Assembly (NCBI RefSeq): GCF_020177335.1
Contig: NZ_JAIVMG010000017.1
Location: forward strand, 1 to 64,000
DNA length: 64,000 nt
Direction: 5' to 3'
Source of the DNA: Stappia indica
GTDB taxonomy: Bacteria > Pseudomonadota > Alphaproteobacteria > Rhizobiales > Stappiaceae
The position numbers and the translations under genes were made by a program. This document shows, one piece after another, positions 23,981-32,682 of the stretch. The notes below the pieces were generated by a model, which had not been told where the DNA came from, did no database searches, and was given only the letters and a program-made list of their open reading frames with translations. Every line of letters begins with the position of its first letter. Position 1 is the first letter of the stretch.

Positions 23981-25207
23981 ATGGCTACCAAGACGAGAAC
24001 TGGTGTTTCTGCGCTTGCTCTGGCAGCGGTGCTTACAAGTGCGGCTGCCGCCGAAGGCAATACGGTCAAGATCGGCTATGTGACCGGTCTGAGCGGCGCC
24101 TGCTCGAGCATCTCGGAAGACGGCTTGAATGGCACCAAGCTTGCGGTCGAAGAACTGAACGCCAAGGGGGGGATTCTCGGTCGCCAGATCGAGTTGATCG
24201 TGCGTGACAGTCAGACCAAGCCCGACGAAGGCGGCAAGCAGGCACGAGAACTGGTCGCTTCCGAAGGCGTGGATGTGCTCACGGGTGTCTGCTCGTCGTC
24301 GGTCCTTCTGGCCGTCGAGGCCGTGGCCGCCGAAGCGGGCGTTCCGCACTACGCGATCATCGGCTCGACCCAGAAGGCGAACATCGAGGCGTTCCAGCCG
24401 AACTTCTGGCAGATCCAGCCGAACGCGACCATGGAGGCTTTTGCGGCTGCGGCCTACGTTGCCAAGAAGGCCGAATGGAAGCGTATCCAGCCGATGGGCT
24501 ACGACTACGAGTGGGGCCATACCTCGGTTGAAGCCTTCACCGAGCACCTGAAGGAACTGCGTCCGGACATCGAAATCACCGATCCGATTTTCGTCAAGCT
24601 GGGCGACAACAACATGGGCCCTTACATCGCGCCCGCGCTGTCGACCAAACCTGACGCAATCTATGCGGCGATCTTTGGCGGCGGCCTGGTGAACCTGATC
24701 AAGCAGGGGCAAGGGTTCGGCCTGTTCGAGCGTTCAAACCTTGTGACATTGACGACGGTCGATGCATTGCAGTCCATGGGCAGTACGATGCCCAAGACCG
24801 GTGTGTATGGGATCGCCCGTGCGCCCTTCTTCGCATTGCCGCCATCCGAGGAGCTTCCCGGCTTCATCGAGAGCTACCGCGCTGCCTACAACGAATATCC
24901 GACCGATTGGGCAGTGAATGGCTACGACGGCATCATGATCTACGCAGCCGCAGTCGAGGCCGCCGGTTCGACGGGCATGGATGCGCTGATGCCCAAGATC
25001 TATGGCGGCACCTTTGATGGCTTGCGGGGTGCGGGGCTGACCGTGCGCGCCTTCGATGGCCAGATGAGCGCGCCTGCCTATGTCGGCGCCATTGCGTTCG
25101 GTTCGGAATTCCCGTTCCCCACCCTGACGGATGTCGACATCGTTCCTGGTGAAACCCTGATGTGGAGCGAGGACAAGATCCAGGCGCTCCGCGGCGCAGC
25201 CAACTAG
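23981..25207 (+). CDS. LIV-type ABC transporter substrate-binding protein
   Basis: A 408-residue periplasmic binding protein of the branched-chain amino acid/aromatic acid (type I) class. The signal peptide is about 24 residues (MATKTRTGVSALALAAVLTSAAA). The mature protein begins TVKIGYVTGLSGACSSI, followed by LNAKGGILGRQIELIVRDSQ, the LivK-type motif. It is the first of five ABC genes embedded in the badHI operon, so the ligand is likely CHC or a related alicyclic/aromatic acid. A GGGGAGGAG site precedes the ATG. A strong hairpin follows the gene (25214-25248). Confidence 0.88.
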   Translation: MATKTRTGVSALALAAVLTSAAAAEGNTVKIGYVTGLSGACSSISEDGLNGTKLAVEELNAKGGILGRQIELIVRDSQTKPDEGGKQARELVASEGVDVLTGVCSSSVLLAVEAVAAEAGVPHYAIIGSTQKANIEAFQPNFWQIQPNATMEAFAAAAYVAKKAEWKRIQPMGYDYEWGHTSVEAFTEHLKELRPDIEITDPIFVKLGDNNMGPYIAPALSTKPDAIYAAIFGGGLVNLIKQGQGFGLFERSNLVTLTTVDALQSMGSTMPKTGVYGIARAPFFALPPSEELPGFIESYRAAYNEYPTDWAVNGYDGIMIYAAAVEAAGSTGMDALMPKIYGGTFDGLRGAGLTVRAFDGQMSAPAYVGAIAFGSEFPFPTLTDVDIVPGETLMWSEDKIQALRGAAN

Positions 25208-25213
25208 GGAGCG

Positions 25214-25248
25214 GCGCCCCCGCCACCCTCCAAGGTTGGCGGGGGCGC
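25214..25248 (+). terminator. GC hairpin after the binding-protein gene (partial terminator/attenuator)
   Basis: GCGCCCCCGCCA (25214-25225) and TGGCGGGGGCGC (25237-25248) form a perfect 12-bp stem with an 11-base loop, 6 bases after the binding-protein stop and 9 before the permease start. With no U-tract it is more likely a processing or stabilising element that leaves more binding-protein mRNA than permease mRNA, as in many ABC operons. Confidence 0.6.
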
Positions 25249-25256
25249 AATCAGAT

Positions 25257-26129
25257 ATGATCTGGGTCCAACTTGTGAACGGGCTGATGGAGGGCATGAT
25301 GCTCTTCCTCATCGCCTCCGGTCTGACGCTGATCTTCGGCGTCTCGAGAATCGTGAACTTCGCCCATGGATCGCTTTACATGTTGGGCGCGTTCTTCACC
25401 TATGCGCTGGTGCCGTTGATCGCGCCAGGCACTGTCGGCGGTTTCTTCGCCTCTGTTCTGCTGGCCGGTCTTGGAGTTGCAGCGATCGGCTTGATCTTTG
25501 AGGTCATCGCACTGCGCCGTGTCTACGGCGCGCCGGAACTCATGCAACTGATCATCACCGTCGCGCTGGTTCTGATCATCCGCGACGTGGTGCGCTGGAT
25601 CTGGGGGCCGAACAGCTTGTCGGTTCCCATGCCCGACGCATTCATGGGGGCCCTGCTGATCGGCGACAATTACTTCCCGATCTTTCCCTTTGTGATCTTT
25701 GGTGCCGGGCTGGCGGTCATGCTGGTGATGGTTGGGGTGATACGTTTTACCCGTGCGGGCATCCTGCTACGCGCAGGGACGGACGATCGCGGCATGGCCG
25801 CTCTTCTCGGCGTCAACGAAAAGCTGATCTTCTCCTCGGTCTTCGCAGTTGGTGCGCTGCTGGCGGGCATCGCCGGCGGATTGGCGGCCCCTTATGGCGA
25901 CGTCAATTATCTGCTGGATACGACGGTGATCGTGACGGCCTTCATCGTGGTCGTGATCGGGGGGCTGGGGAACCTGTATGGGGCCTTTGCCGCGGCAATG
26001 CTCGTGGGCATCACGAAGGCCCTGGGCATCCTCTATTTCCCGCGCCTGTCCATGGTTCTGATCTTTCTCATCATGGCTGCTGTGCTTCTGGCCCGGTCGC
26101 TCGGACGCCAGGGAGGGCCTTCGCGATGA
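25257..26129 (+). CDS. LivH-type ABC permease
   Basis: A 290-residue inner-membrane permease with about eight hydrophobic segments. The family motif SGLTLIFGVSRIVNFAHGSLY near the N-terminus, and YGDVNYLLDTTVIVTAFIVV with GGLGNLYGAFAAAMLVG near the C-terminus, mark LivH. It forms the pore with the LivM-type partner encoded next, with a 4-base ATGA overlap. The ATG at 25257 was chosen over a TTG 21 bases upstream because the latter lies in the hairpin. Confidence 0.9.
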   Translation: MIWVQLVNGLMEGMMLFLIASGLTLIFGVSRIVNFAHGSLYMLGAFFTYALVPLIAPGTVGGFFASVLLAGLGVAAIGLIFEVIALRRVYGAPELMQLIITVALVLIIRDVVRWIWGPNSLSVPMPDAFMGALLIGDNYFPIFPFVIFGAGLAVMLVMVGVIRFTRAGILLRAGTDDRGMAALLGVNEKLIFSSVFAVGALLAGIAGGLAAPYGDVNYLLDTTVIVTAFIVVVIGGLGNLYGAFAAAMLVGITKALGILYFPRLSMVLIFLIMAAVLLARSLGRQGGPSR

Positions 26130-27079
26130 ACGTTCTGCCGAAAATGACACCGCTGCGCTGGGGCATCGCAGGTGCGCTCATCGTCCTGCTGGAGCTGGTC
26201 AACCGGCTTGCGGGAGTGGGGATGTCTCTGGTGCTGACCGAGATGCTGATCCTGGCGCTCTTCGCCTCGTCGCTGAACCTTCTGATGAGCTACGGCCATA
26301 TGGTCAGCTTTGGGCATGCCGCCTATTTCGGATTGGGCGCATATGGCTTCACCCTGGCGGTGGCGCGGTTCGATGTACCGGTGGAGCTGGCCGTTTTCAT
26401 CGGCCCAATCGTCGCCGGGCTTGGAGGTCTTGTGTTCGGCGCACTTTGCGTGCGCCTGACCGAGATCTACTTTGCCATGCTGACGCTGGCCTGCGCACAG
26501 ATCACCTTTACCGTTCTGTTTCAATGGTATGACTTCACCGGCGGAGATACCGGGATCACCGGTTTCATGAATCCGCGCTTCGGTCTCACCGAGCAGAACT
26601 TCATGACACTGGTTCTGGTGGTTCTGGTCCTGTGTCTTTTTGCAATGGCCTGGATCGTGAAATCTCCGCTGGGCCTGTCGATCCGCTCGGTCGGCCAGGA
26701 CCGCTGGCGAGCCGAGGCGCTCGGCCTTGCCCCGCGCCGGGTGCAATTGACGGTCTTCGTGATTGCGTCGGTCTTTGCCGGGATCGCGGGGACCCTGTTC
26801 GCGGTTTTTCAAGGCAGCGCCTTTCCCGACTACGCGGGGCTGGGCTTTACGCTCGACGCCCTGATCATGGTCGTTCTGGGGGGGCTCAACAGTTTTTGGG
26901 GCGGCCTGGTGGGGGCGGTGATCCTGGTGCAGCTTGAGCACTGGGTGCTCATGGTCACCTCTCATTGGGAATTGATGCTGGGCCTGGCCGTTCTGGTGTT
27001 GGTGCTGGTCCTGCCGCAAGGCGTGGTGTCGGTTGCCGGTCGTCTTTCAAACATGCTTGGTCTTGGGAGGAAGAAATGA
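26126..27079 (+). CDS. LivM-type ABC permease
   Basis: The 317-residue LivM partner has the characteristic LNLLMSYGHMVSFGHAAYFG and, later, the EAA-type loop GLSIRSVGQDRWRAEALGLA before VIASVFAGIAGTLFA. It has about nine membrane segments. It starts on the LivH stop and ends in the start of the ATPase gene (ATGA at 27076-27079), so all five transport genes are translationally coupled. Together with LivH it should carry the acid captured by the periplasmic protein into the cytoplasm. Confidence 0.9.
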   Translation: MNVLPKMTPLRWGIAGALIVLLELVNRLAGVGMSLVLTEMLILALFASSLNLLMSYGHMVSFGHAAYFGLGAYGFTLAVARFDVPVELAVFIGPIVAGLGGLVFGALCVRLTEIYFAMLTLACAQITFTVLFQWYDFTGGDTGITGFMNPRFGLTEQNFMTLVLVVLVLCLFAMAWIVKSPLGLSIRSVGQDRWRAEALGLAPRRVQLTVFVIASVFAGIAGTLFAVFQGSAFPDYAGLGFTLDALIMVVLGGLNSFWGGLVGAVILVQLEHWVLMVTSHWELMLGLAVLVLVLVLPQGVVSVAGRLSNMLGLGRKK

Positions 27080-27828
27080 AGGAGCACTCCCTTCTGAGCG
27101 TGCGCGGTGTCCGCAAGACTTTCGGTCAGTTTGTTGCCCTGAACAACGTCGATTTCGACCTGCCTGCGGGCGAAAAGCACGCGCTGATCGGGCCAAATGG
27201 CGCGGGCAAGTCCACTTTCATTGCGTGCATCGCCGGTCAGCTCCCCGGCGTTGAAGGCACGGTCCTGTTCAAAGGCGAGGAGGTTACCGCAGCGGCACCC
27301 GTGGACCTTGCGCGGCGGGGCATCGGCCGGACGTTCCAGATTTCCCGTGCTTTTCTTGACATGAGCGCGATGGAAAACATGACCTCCGCCTTTGTCATCG
27401 CAAATGGCGCTTGGGCCAGTCTCCGGCGCTCGGTTCTTGCCAATGCTGAGGACAGTGCGCGCTCAATGCTGGAAACCGTCGGTCTCGGCGATCATGCGGG
27501 AAGCCGAGTTGCCGATCTCAGCCTTGGCGACCGCAAGCGGCTGGAATTCGGCATGGCGCTGGCGAACGATCCGGACCTGCTGCTGCTCGATGAACCGACA
27601 GCCGGGATGTCGATCAAGGAGCGCCATCACCTGATGGACCTCGTCGCCGCACGCATTGATGAAACCGGCAAGACGCTTCTGTTCGTCGAGCATGACATCG
27701 ATGTGGTGCTCAAGATCGCGACGCGCGTGACCGTGATGGTGCGCGGCGCGGTTCTGGCCGCCGGGACGCCCGCCGAAATCGCCGAGAATGAAGAGGTTCA
27801 GGCGGTTTACCTGGGGGGGCACCACTGA
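27076..27828 (+). CDS. LivG-type ABC ATPase
   Basis: A 250-residue ATPase. Walker A is GPNGAGKST (39-47), Walker B is DLLLLDEPTAGM, and the H-loop is in LLFVEHDID. The signature is LSLGDRKRLE, a variant of the usual LSYGxQRxLE. The LivG-type insert GIGRTFQISRAF is present. The ATG at 27076 overlaps the livM stop; a longer frame from 26965 is shadow. It pairs with the LivF-type ATPase that follows with a one-base overlap. Confidence 0.9.
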   Translation: MKEHSLLSVRGVRKTFGQFVALNNVDFDLPAGEKHALIGPNGAGKSTFIACIAGQLPGVEGTVLFKGEEVTAAAPVDLARRGIGRTFQISRAFLDMSAMENMTSAFVIANGAWASLRRSVLANAEDSARSMLETVGLGDHAGSRVADLSLGDRKRLEFGMALANDPDLLLLDEPTAGMSIKERHHLMDLVAARIDETGKTLLFVEHDIDVVLKIATRVTVMVRGAVLAAGTPAEIAENEEVQAVYLGGHH

Positions 27829-28535
27829 TGCTGAGTTTGAAAGATGTCCATGCGTCTTATGGCAAGGCCGAAGCGCTGCATGGAATCGACCTTGCGATCA
27901 CCCCCGGCGAGGTGGTCTGCCTGATCGGTCGCAACGGCGTCGGCAAGTCATCGACGATGAGGTCCATTGTCCAGGACCAGATCTCTGTGCGCGGTGGTGC
28001 GGTGGAGTTCGAGGGGCAGTCGCTTGTCGGGATGCGCCCGCATGACGTCATCCGTCTGGGGGTCGGGTATGTCCCGGAAGACCGGCGTGTGTTTGCATCG
28101 CTGTCGGTTCTGGAAAACCTGAAAGTGCCGCGCCCTGTCAGGGATGTCTCCCGGCGGACCTGGTCGCTGGACCAGGTCTTTGAGCTGTTCCCTCAGCTTT
28201 ATGACTATCGCCATCGGACCGCCGGGGTGATGTCGGGTGGGGAACAGCAGATGCTCTCCATTGCCCGCTCCCTTTTGACCCAGCCCAAGTTGCTGCTGCT
28301 TGACGAGCCGCATGAAGGCCTTGCCCCCAAGGTGGCGGAGGAAGTGGTCGACGCCATCGTCGCCCTGAAAGCCGAAGGTGTGTCGATGATGATTTCGGAG
28401 CAGGCGTTGCACACGATCCGGCGCTGCGCCGACCGCGTCTACGTCGTCGATCGCGGGGTGACGGTCTGGAACGGGACCGTGGATGATTTCTACGCCAATC
28501 CGGAAATTACCCGGAAATACCTGATGGTTCAGTAA
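27828..28535 (+). CDS. LivF-type ABC ATPase
   Basis: The second ATPase has 235 residues with Walker A GRNGVGKSS, the LivF mark GVGYVPEDRRVFASLSVLEN, signature MSGGEQQML, Walker B LLLLDEPHEGLAP, and the H-loop region MMISEQALH. In the H-loop region the usual E-x-N of LivF is replaced by EQALH. Its start shares the last base of the livG stop (TGATG). It completes the transporter and is followed 13 bases later by aliB, which ties uptake and CoA activation into one operon. Confidence 0.9.
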   Translation: MLSLKDVHASYGKAEALHGIDLAITPGEVVCLIGRNGVGKSSTMRSIVQDQISVRGGAVEFEGQSLVGMRPHDVIRLGVGYVPEDRRVFASLSVLENLKVPRPVRDVSRRTWSLDQVFELFPQLYDYRHRTAGVMSGGEQQMLSIARSLLTQPKLLLLDEPHEGLAPKVAEEVVDAIVALKAEGVSMMISEQALHTIRRCADRVYVVDRGVTVWNGTVDDFYANPEITRKYLMVQ

Positions 28536-28548
28536 GAGGAGGCCTCCC

Positions 28549-29709
28549 GTGAAGCGCACGATTTTTGACTCCGAGGAACTGGACTTGATCCGGGATCTGA
28601 CCCGAAGGTTTGCGCAGGATCGCGTGGCCACCGGATATCAGCGGCGGGAAAATGCGGGCCGGATGGATATGGCGCTGGTCCGCGAAATGGGCGAACTCGG
28701 GCTCATTGCGCCTGAATTGCCCGAGGCGTTCGGCGGCATGGGAGCGGACTTTCTCTATTCCGGCGTCATCATCGAGGAAATTGCCAGGGCAGATTTTACT
28801 TTCGCCTATGTCTCGCTTCTGGCCTCGCTCACTGGCCAGATCCTGAATGCGTTTGCCCGGCCAGAGGTGGCTCGCGCCTGGCTGCCGGGGCTGACGGCGG
28901 GCGAGCATATGCTGGCCATTGCCCTGACCGAACCCAAGGGCGGGTCGGACGCGGCCAATTTGGGCCTGCGGATGGAGCGGGATGGAGACCACTACGTCAT
29001 CAACGGTGAAAAGACCTCGATCTCCGCCAATCAATGCGCCAAGGGCGTCGTTACTTTCGCCCGGACGGGAAAGCCAGAGGACGGGGCGCGGGGTGTGTCC
29101 GCCATCCTGATCCCGCTCGACCTGCCGGGGATCACGACGTCGAAATTCGCGAACATGGGCCAGAACCAGATCGGACATGGCTCCATCTGGTTCGACAACG
29201 TCCGCGTCCCGGCCGACTACCTGTTGGGCGAAGAGGGCAAGGGCTTCATCCAGGTGATGCAGGGGTTCGATTTCTCGCGCTCGCTGATCGGGCTGCAATG
29301 CCTTGGGACCGCCCGGCAGTCGTTGGACGAGACCTGGGCTTATATCGGTGAACGGCGTGCTTTCAGCAAACCGCTGGCTGCGTTTCAGGGGGTGACCCAT
29401 CAGCTTGCCGATTTCGACACCAGGGTCGAGGCGGCACGGCTTATGTCGATGAACGCGCTCTGGCTCAAGGATCGTGACCTGCCGCACACCGCTGAGGCGG
29501 CGATGACCAAATGGTGGCCGCCGCTTCTGGCCTATGAAGCGATCCACGCCTGCCTGCTGATCCATGGCCATGCCGGCTATGCCGAGGATCTGCCGTTCCA
29601 GCAGCGCCTGCGCGATGTGCTTGGCCTCCAGATCGGCGACGGCACGGCGCACATCATGAAAAACATCATCGCCCGAGAACGGGTCGGGAAGGACGCAGTG
29701 CGCGCCTGA
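28549..29709 (+). CDS. aliB: Cyclohexanecarboxyl-CoA dehydrogenase (AliB-like)
   Basis: A 386-residue acyl-CoA dehydrogenase located directly before the CHC-CoA ligase, as aliB is in R. palustris. AIALTEPKGGSDAANLG is the flavin segment. At the position where straight-chain enzymes have the catalytic glutamate (YEGT), this protein has Asp in QIGDGTAH. That difference may reflect the cyclic substrate, though it could be a shift in alignment. It should make cyclohex-1-ene-1-carboxyl-CoA, with ETF as electron acceptor. A GTG start at 28549 follows AGAGGAGG. Confidence 0.82.
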   Translation: MKRTIFDSEELDLIRDLTRRFAQDRVATGYQRRENAGRMDMALVREMGELGLIAPELPEAFGGMGADFLYSGVIIEEIARADFTFAYVSLLASLTGQILNAFARPEVARAWLPGLTAGEHMLAIALTEPKGGSDAANLGLRMERDGDHYVINGEKTSISANQCAKGVVTFARTGKPEDGARGVSAILIPLDLPGITTSKFANMGQNQIGHGSIWFDNVRVPADYLLGEEGKGFIQVMQGFDFSRSLIGLQCLGTARQSLDETWAYIGERRAFSKPLAAFQGVTHQLADFDTRVEAARLMSMNALWLKDRDLPHTAEAAMTKWWPPLLAYEAIHACLLIHGHAGYAEDLPFQQRLRDVLGLQIGDGTAHIMKNIIARERVGKDAVRA

Positions 29710-29741
29710 GGCGTCTGCTGCAGCTGGGAGGAGGAACCACC

Positions 29742-31385
29742 ATGGAATTCGATGCTGTTCTGATCGAGCCCCGCCGTGTTCAGTTGGAAGCGGATGGCTT
29801 TTGGCCAGGCAAGACGGTGGAGGGCTGTTTCGATGCGTGCCTCGCAAGGTCTCCCGATGACCTGGCGGTGACGTCCGTCAGTGTGACAGAGGGAACTCGG
29901 CGGGACCTGACTTGGGCAGAGCTCGATCTGGCCGCGGATCGGGTTGCGGTTGGCCTGCGCAAGTTGGGCGTGGGGCGCAAGGACGTCGTCACCTGCCAAC
30001 TGCCCAACGGCTGGCAATTCGTTGCCCTCTACCTGGGGTGCTCGCGCATTGGCGCCGTGTTCAACCCGGTGATGCATATCTTCCGCGAGCGCGAATTGTC
30101 CTTCATGCTGGCGCATGGCGAAGCCAAGGTCTTCGTCGTCCCGAAGCTGTTCAACAAGTTCGACCATGAGAGGATGGCCGAAGGCTTGAAACCCGATCTG
30201 CCGCATCTGGAGCATATCGTGGTTCTGGGCGGCGGAGGCAGCAACAGCTTCGAGGCGCTTCTGGGAAACCCCGATTTCGATTCGGAACGGGACAGCATCG
30301 GGCGAGAGGCCTGCCTGGGGCCGAACGAGGTCGTCGAATTGATCTATACCTCCGGAACGACGGGCGAACCCAAGGGGGTCATGCATACGCCCAACACGAT
30401 CCTGTCCAATCTCGTGCCCTTGTCCGAACGCCTGAGAATGGGACGTGCTGATGTGCTTCTGATGGCCTCGCCGATGGCGCATCAGACCGGCTTTGCCTAT
30501 GGCCTGATCCTGCCGGTCATGCTTGGCGCTCGCATGGTTCTGATGGACAAGTGGGACAAGGGTGTCGCTGCCAATCTGGTCGAAAAGGAGGGTGTCACCT
30601 GGACCATGGCCTCGACGCCGTTCCTGATCGACCTGACCAATGCGGTGGAGGAGGGCGGTGCCGATTCAGCGTCGCTGCGCATCTTCTTGTGCGCGGGCAC
30701 GGTGATCCCCGGGCCGGTGGTGGAGCGTGCGCAAAACGTGTTGGGCGCGCGTGTGATTTCTGCCTGGGGCATGACAGAGAACGGGGCCGTCACGACGGTC
30801 AGGCTCGAGGATCCCGACGATCAGTCGGCCATCTCCGATGGTTGCCCGTTGCCGGGGGTCGAAATTCAGATTCGCGATGCGGAGGGCAAACCTGTGGGAG
30901 CGGATGTGGAAGGGGACATCTTTCTCCGCGCCTGCTCCATCTTTGGCGGCTATCTCAAGCGGCCGCATCTGAACGCCATGGATGAAGACCATTGGTTCGA
31001 AACAGGCGATCGGGGCCGTGTCGATGCAAAGGGCTATGTCAGGATCACCGGCCGCTCAAAGGACATCATCATTCGGGGCGCCGAGAATATCCCGGTCGTC
31101 GAGGTCGAGGCGGAGCTTTATAAACACCCGGCTGTCGCGACCGTTGCAGTCGTCGGTGCTCCGGACGAACGGCTCGGCGAACGCGCCTGCGCCTTTGTCA
31201 TCCCGAAGTCGGGACAATCGCTCGGCTTCGAAGAGATGCAGGAATTTCTGCAGGATCGCGGTCTGACCAAGCTCTACTGGCCCGAACGGCTGGAACTGCG
31301 CGACGCGCTGCCGATGACGGCGTCGGGCAAGATCCAGAAATTCGCGCTGCGCGGTGAACTCCGCAAGGAAGCGGGGCTGGAATGA
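29742..31385 (+). CDS. aliA: Cyclohexanecarboxylate-CoA ligase (AliA-like)
   Basis: A 547-residue ANL-family ligase. It activates an acid with ATP to the acyl-AMP and then to the CoA ester. The P-loop IYTSGTTGEPKGVMHT lies near residue 202-217, ISAWGMTENGA follows, and the hinge/catalytic segment GDRGRVDAKGYVRITGRSKD and Lys in MTASGKIQKF are at the C-terminus. With aliB, badK, badH and badI in the cluster, CHC is the best substrate. A strong GGGAGGAGG site precedes it. It could also act on related alicyclic acids. The 283 bases after it hold no recognisable gene. Confidence 0.85.
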   Translation: MEFDAVLIEPRRVQLEADGFWPGKTVEGCFDACLARSPDDLAVTSVSVTEGTRRDLTWAELDLAADRVAVGLRKLGVGRKDVVTCQLPNGWQFVALYLGCSRIGAVFNPVMHIFRERELSFMLAHGEAKVFVVPKLFNKFDHERMAEGLKPDLPHLEHIVVLGGGGSNSFEALLGNPDFDSERDSIGREACLGPNEVVELIYTSGTTGEPKGVMHTPNTILSNLVPLSERLRMGRADVLLMASPMAHQTGFAYGLILPVMLGARMVLMDKWDKGVAANLVEKEGVTWTMASTPFLIDLTNAVEEGGADSASLRIFLCAGTVIPGPVVERAQNVLGARVISAWGMTENGAVTTVRLEDPDDQSAISDGCPLPGVEIQIRDAEGKPVGADVEGDIFLRACSIFGGYLKRPHLNAMDEDHWFETGDRGRVDAKGYVRITGRSKDIIIRGAENIPVVEVEAELYKHPAVATVAVVGAPDERLGERACAFVIPKSGQSLGFEEMQEFLQDRGLTKLYWPERLELRDALPMTASGKIQKFALRGELRKEAGLE

Positions 31386-31668
31386 GCTTCAGAGGGTAGG
31401 TTGCAGCTGTAGGCGGCGCAGCCGGGCCCATGGGGTTGTGCGGTCATCGACCGATTGGTTCCGGGTGGCATGTCGGGACTGGCGTTGATGGATATGTCCA
31501 GTCGTCGCCTGGACGGGTCGATCTTCCGGCTTGCCGGTGCAGGCTGGTTGGTGACCTGTTTCAGGCCGCTCCGAATCTCATCGAGAAGCGCGAAGGGGAG
31601 TGACGGCTTGCGAACCATCGTGGGGCCGGCTGCCACTTCCACATCAGGCTTTGGCAGGGGAGGCGATC

Positions 31669-32124
31669 ATGGGGATCTTCAACCGCGCGAGCGAGGGGCA
31701 GCGGACAAAACCGGTGTCGGTCGATGTCGAGCGAGGGGCGCTGGTCTTCTTCGCAAGAACAATCCAGGAGACGAACCCGGTTCACTTCGACCCGCAGGCC
31801 GCACGGGCTGCCGGATACGCGGATGTCATTGCGCCCGCCACATATGGTGCCGTTCTGCTCATGGCGGCAGCACAGGAAGACGGCAGGGACGCCCACGCGC
31901 TGATCGGGGCGGACCTGCGCTATCTGCTGCATGGAACGGAAAGCTATGAATACCACGCGCCGATCATTGCCGGAGAGACGGTGCACGTGTCGACCAAGGT
32001 TGAAAGGTTCTGGGAGGCCCGCAATGGAAGGCTCGAATTTGCAAGTCTGAGGACTGCAATATCCCATGTGGATCGCGGTGATCTGGTCACGGCACAGCGC
32101 GTGCTGATCCATCAATTGCGATGA
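31669..32124 (+). CDS. MaoC-like hotdog protein, first of a pair
   Basis: This 151-residue protein has a single hotdog domain of the MaoC dehydratase type: FARTIQETNPVHFDPQAA followed by AGYADVIAPATYGAVL. The hydratase Asp is replaced by Glu or Thr (ETNPVH), so it may be the structural partner of the next gene, as in heterodimeric enoyl-CoA hydratases or hydroxyacyl dehydratases. GGGGAGG lies before the ATG; longer frames are rejected. It is the seventh gene in the operon direction after livF-aliB-aliA, after a 283-base gap. Confidence 0.75.
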   Translation: MGIFNRASEGQRTKPVSVDVERGALVFFARTIQETNPVHFDPQAARAAGYADVIAPATYGAVLLMAAAQEDGRDAHALIGADLRYLLHGTESYEYHAPIIAGETVHVSTKVERFWEARNGRLEFASLRTAISHVDRGDLVTAQRVLIHQLR

Positions 32125-32573
32125 GGAAAGTTGCCGGGACGATCATGTTGAAACACATCACTGCGCAGATCGGGGATGAATTGCCACAAGTGGTTTTCGG
32201 GCCTGTCGATCGCACGATGCTCGCGCTCTATGCCGGGGCTTCCCGGGATCACAATCCAATCCACATCGATATTGACTACGCCAGGAATGCCGGCCGGCCA
32301 GACGTTTTCGCGCATGGGATGCTATCCATGGCGCAGATCGGCCGCGTGGTGACGAACTGGGCTGGCTTGGGCAACCTGCGAGAGTTCTCCACCCGCTTCA
32401 CCGCCGTGACGCCGGTCGGAGCGCTCGTGACATGCCGGGGCAGGGTCGTGGCCCGGCTGGAGCAGAAAGGCGAGCCGCTCCTCAAGATTGAATTGTCGGC
32501 AACCATCGACGACGGCACGGTCACGCTGATCGGAGACGCGCTGGTTTCCATCGGCGAAGCTTGTGGTCGATAG
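32121..32573 (+). CDS. MaoC-like enoyl-CoA hydratase subunit
   Basis: A 150-residue hotdog protein with the intact (R)-hydratase signature ASRDHNPIHIDIDYARNAG, including the Asp-x-N-P-x-H motif (about 41-46), then FAHGMLSMAQIGRV. It should hydrate a trans-2-enoyl-CoA as a heterodimer with the preceding protein (ATGA overlap). In the CHC context it may handle ring-opened pimeloyl-CoA beta-oxidation intermediates, a guess from position. Met at 32145 is a possible shorter start. Confidence 0.78.
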   Translation: MRKVAGTIMLKHITAQIGDELPQVVFGPVDRTMLALYAGASRDHNPIHIDIDYARNAGRPDVFAHGMLSMAQIGRVVTNWAGLGNLREFSTRFTAVTPVGALVTCRGRVVARLEQKGEPLLKIELSATIDDGTVTLIGDALVSIGEACGR

Positions 32574-32682
32574 AGATGCGCACGCCCAGGCGCGGCAGAC
32601 CTTGCCGCGTAGGCGTTGGGGGCTCGCCTCCCTGACCGGTGTGCGCCATTCCTGCTGACGCCGAACCGGCGGCGCGTTTCGG

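Noticed and set aside
31386-31668. A small gene between aliA and the MaoC-like pair
   Set aside because: Short frames on both strands lack a ribosome binding site and any recognisable sequence. The stretch is more likely a leader with an internal promoter, though no boxes are clear.
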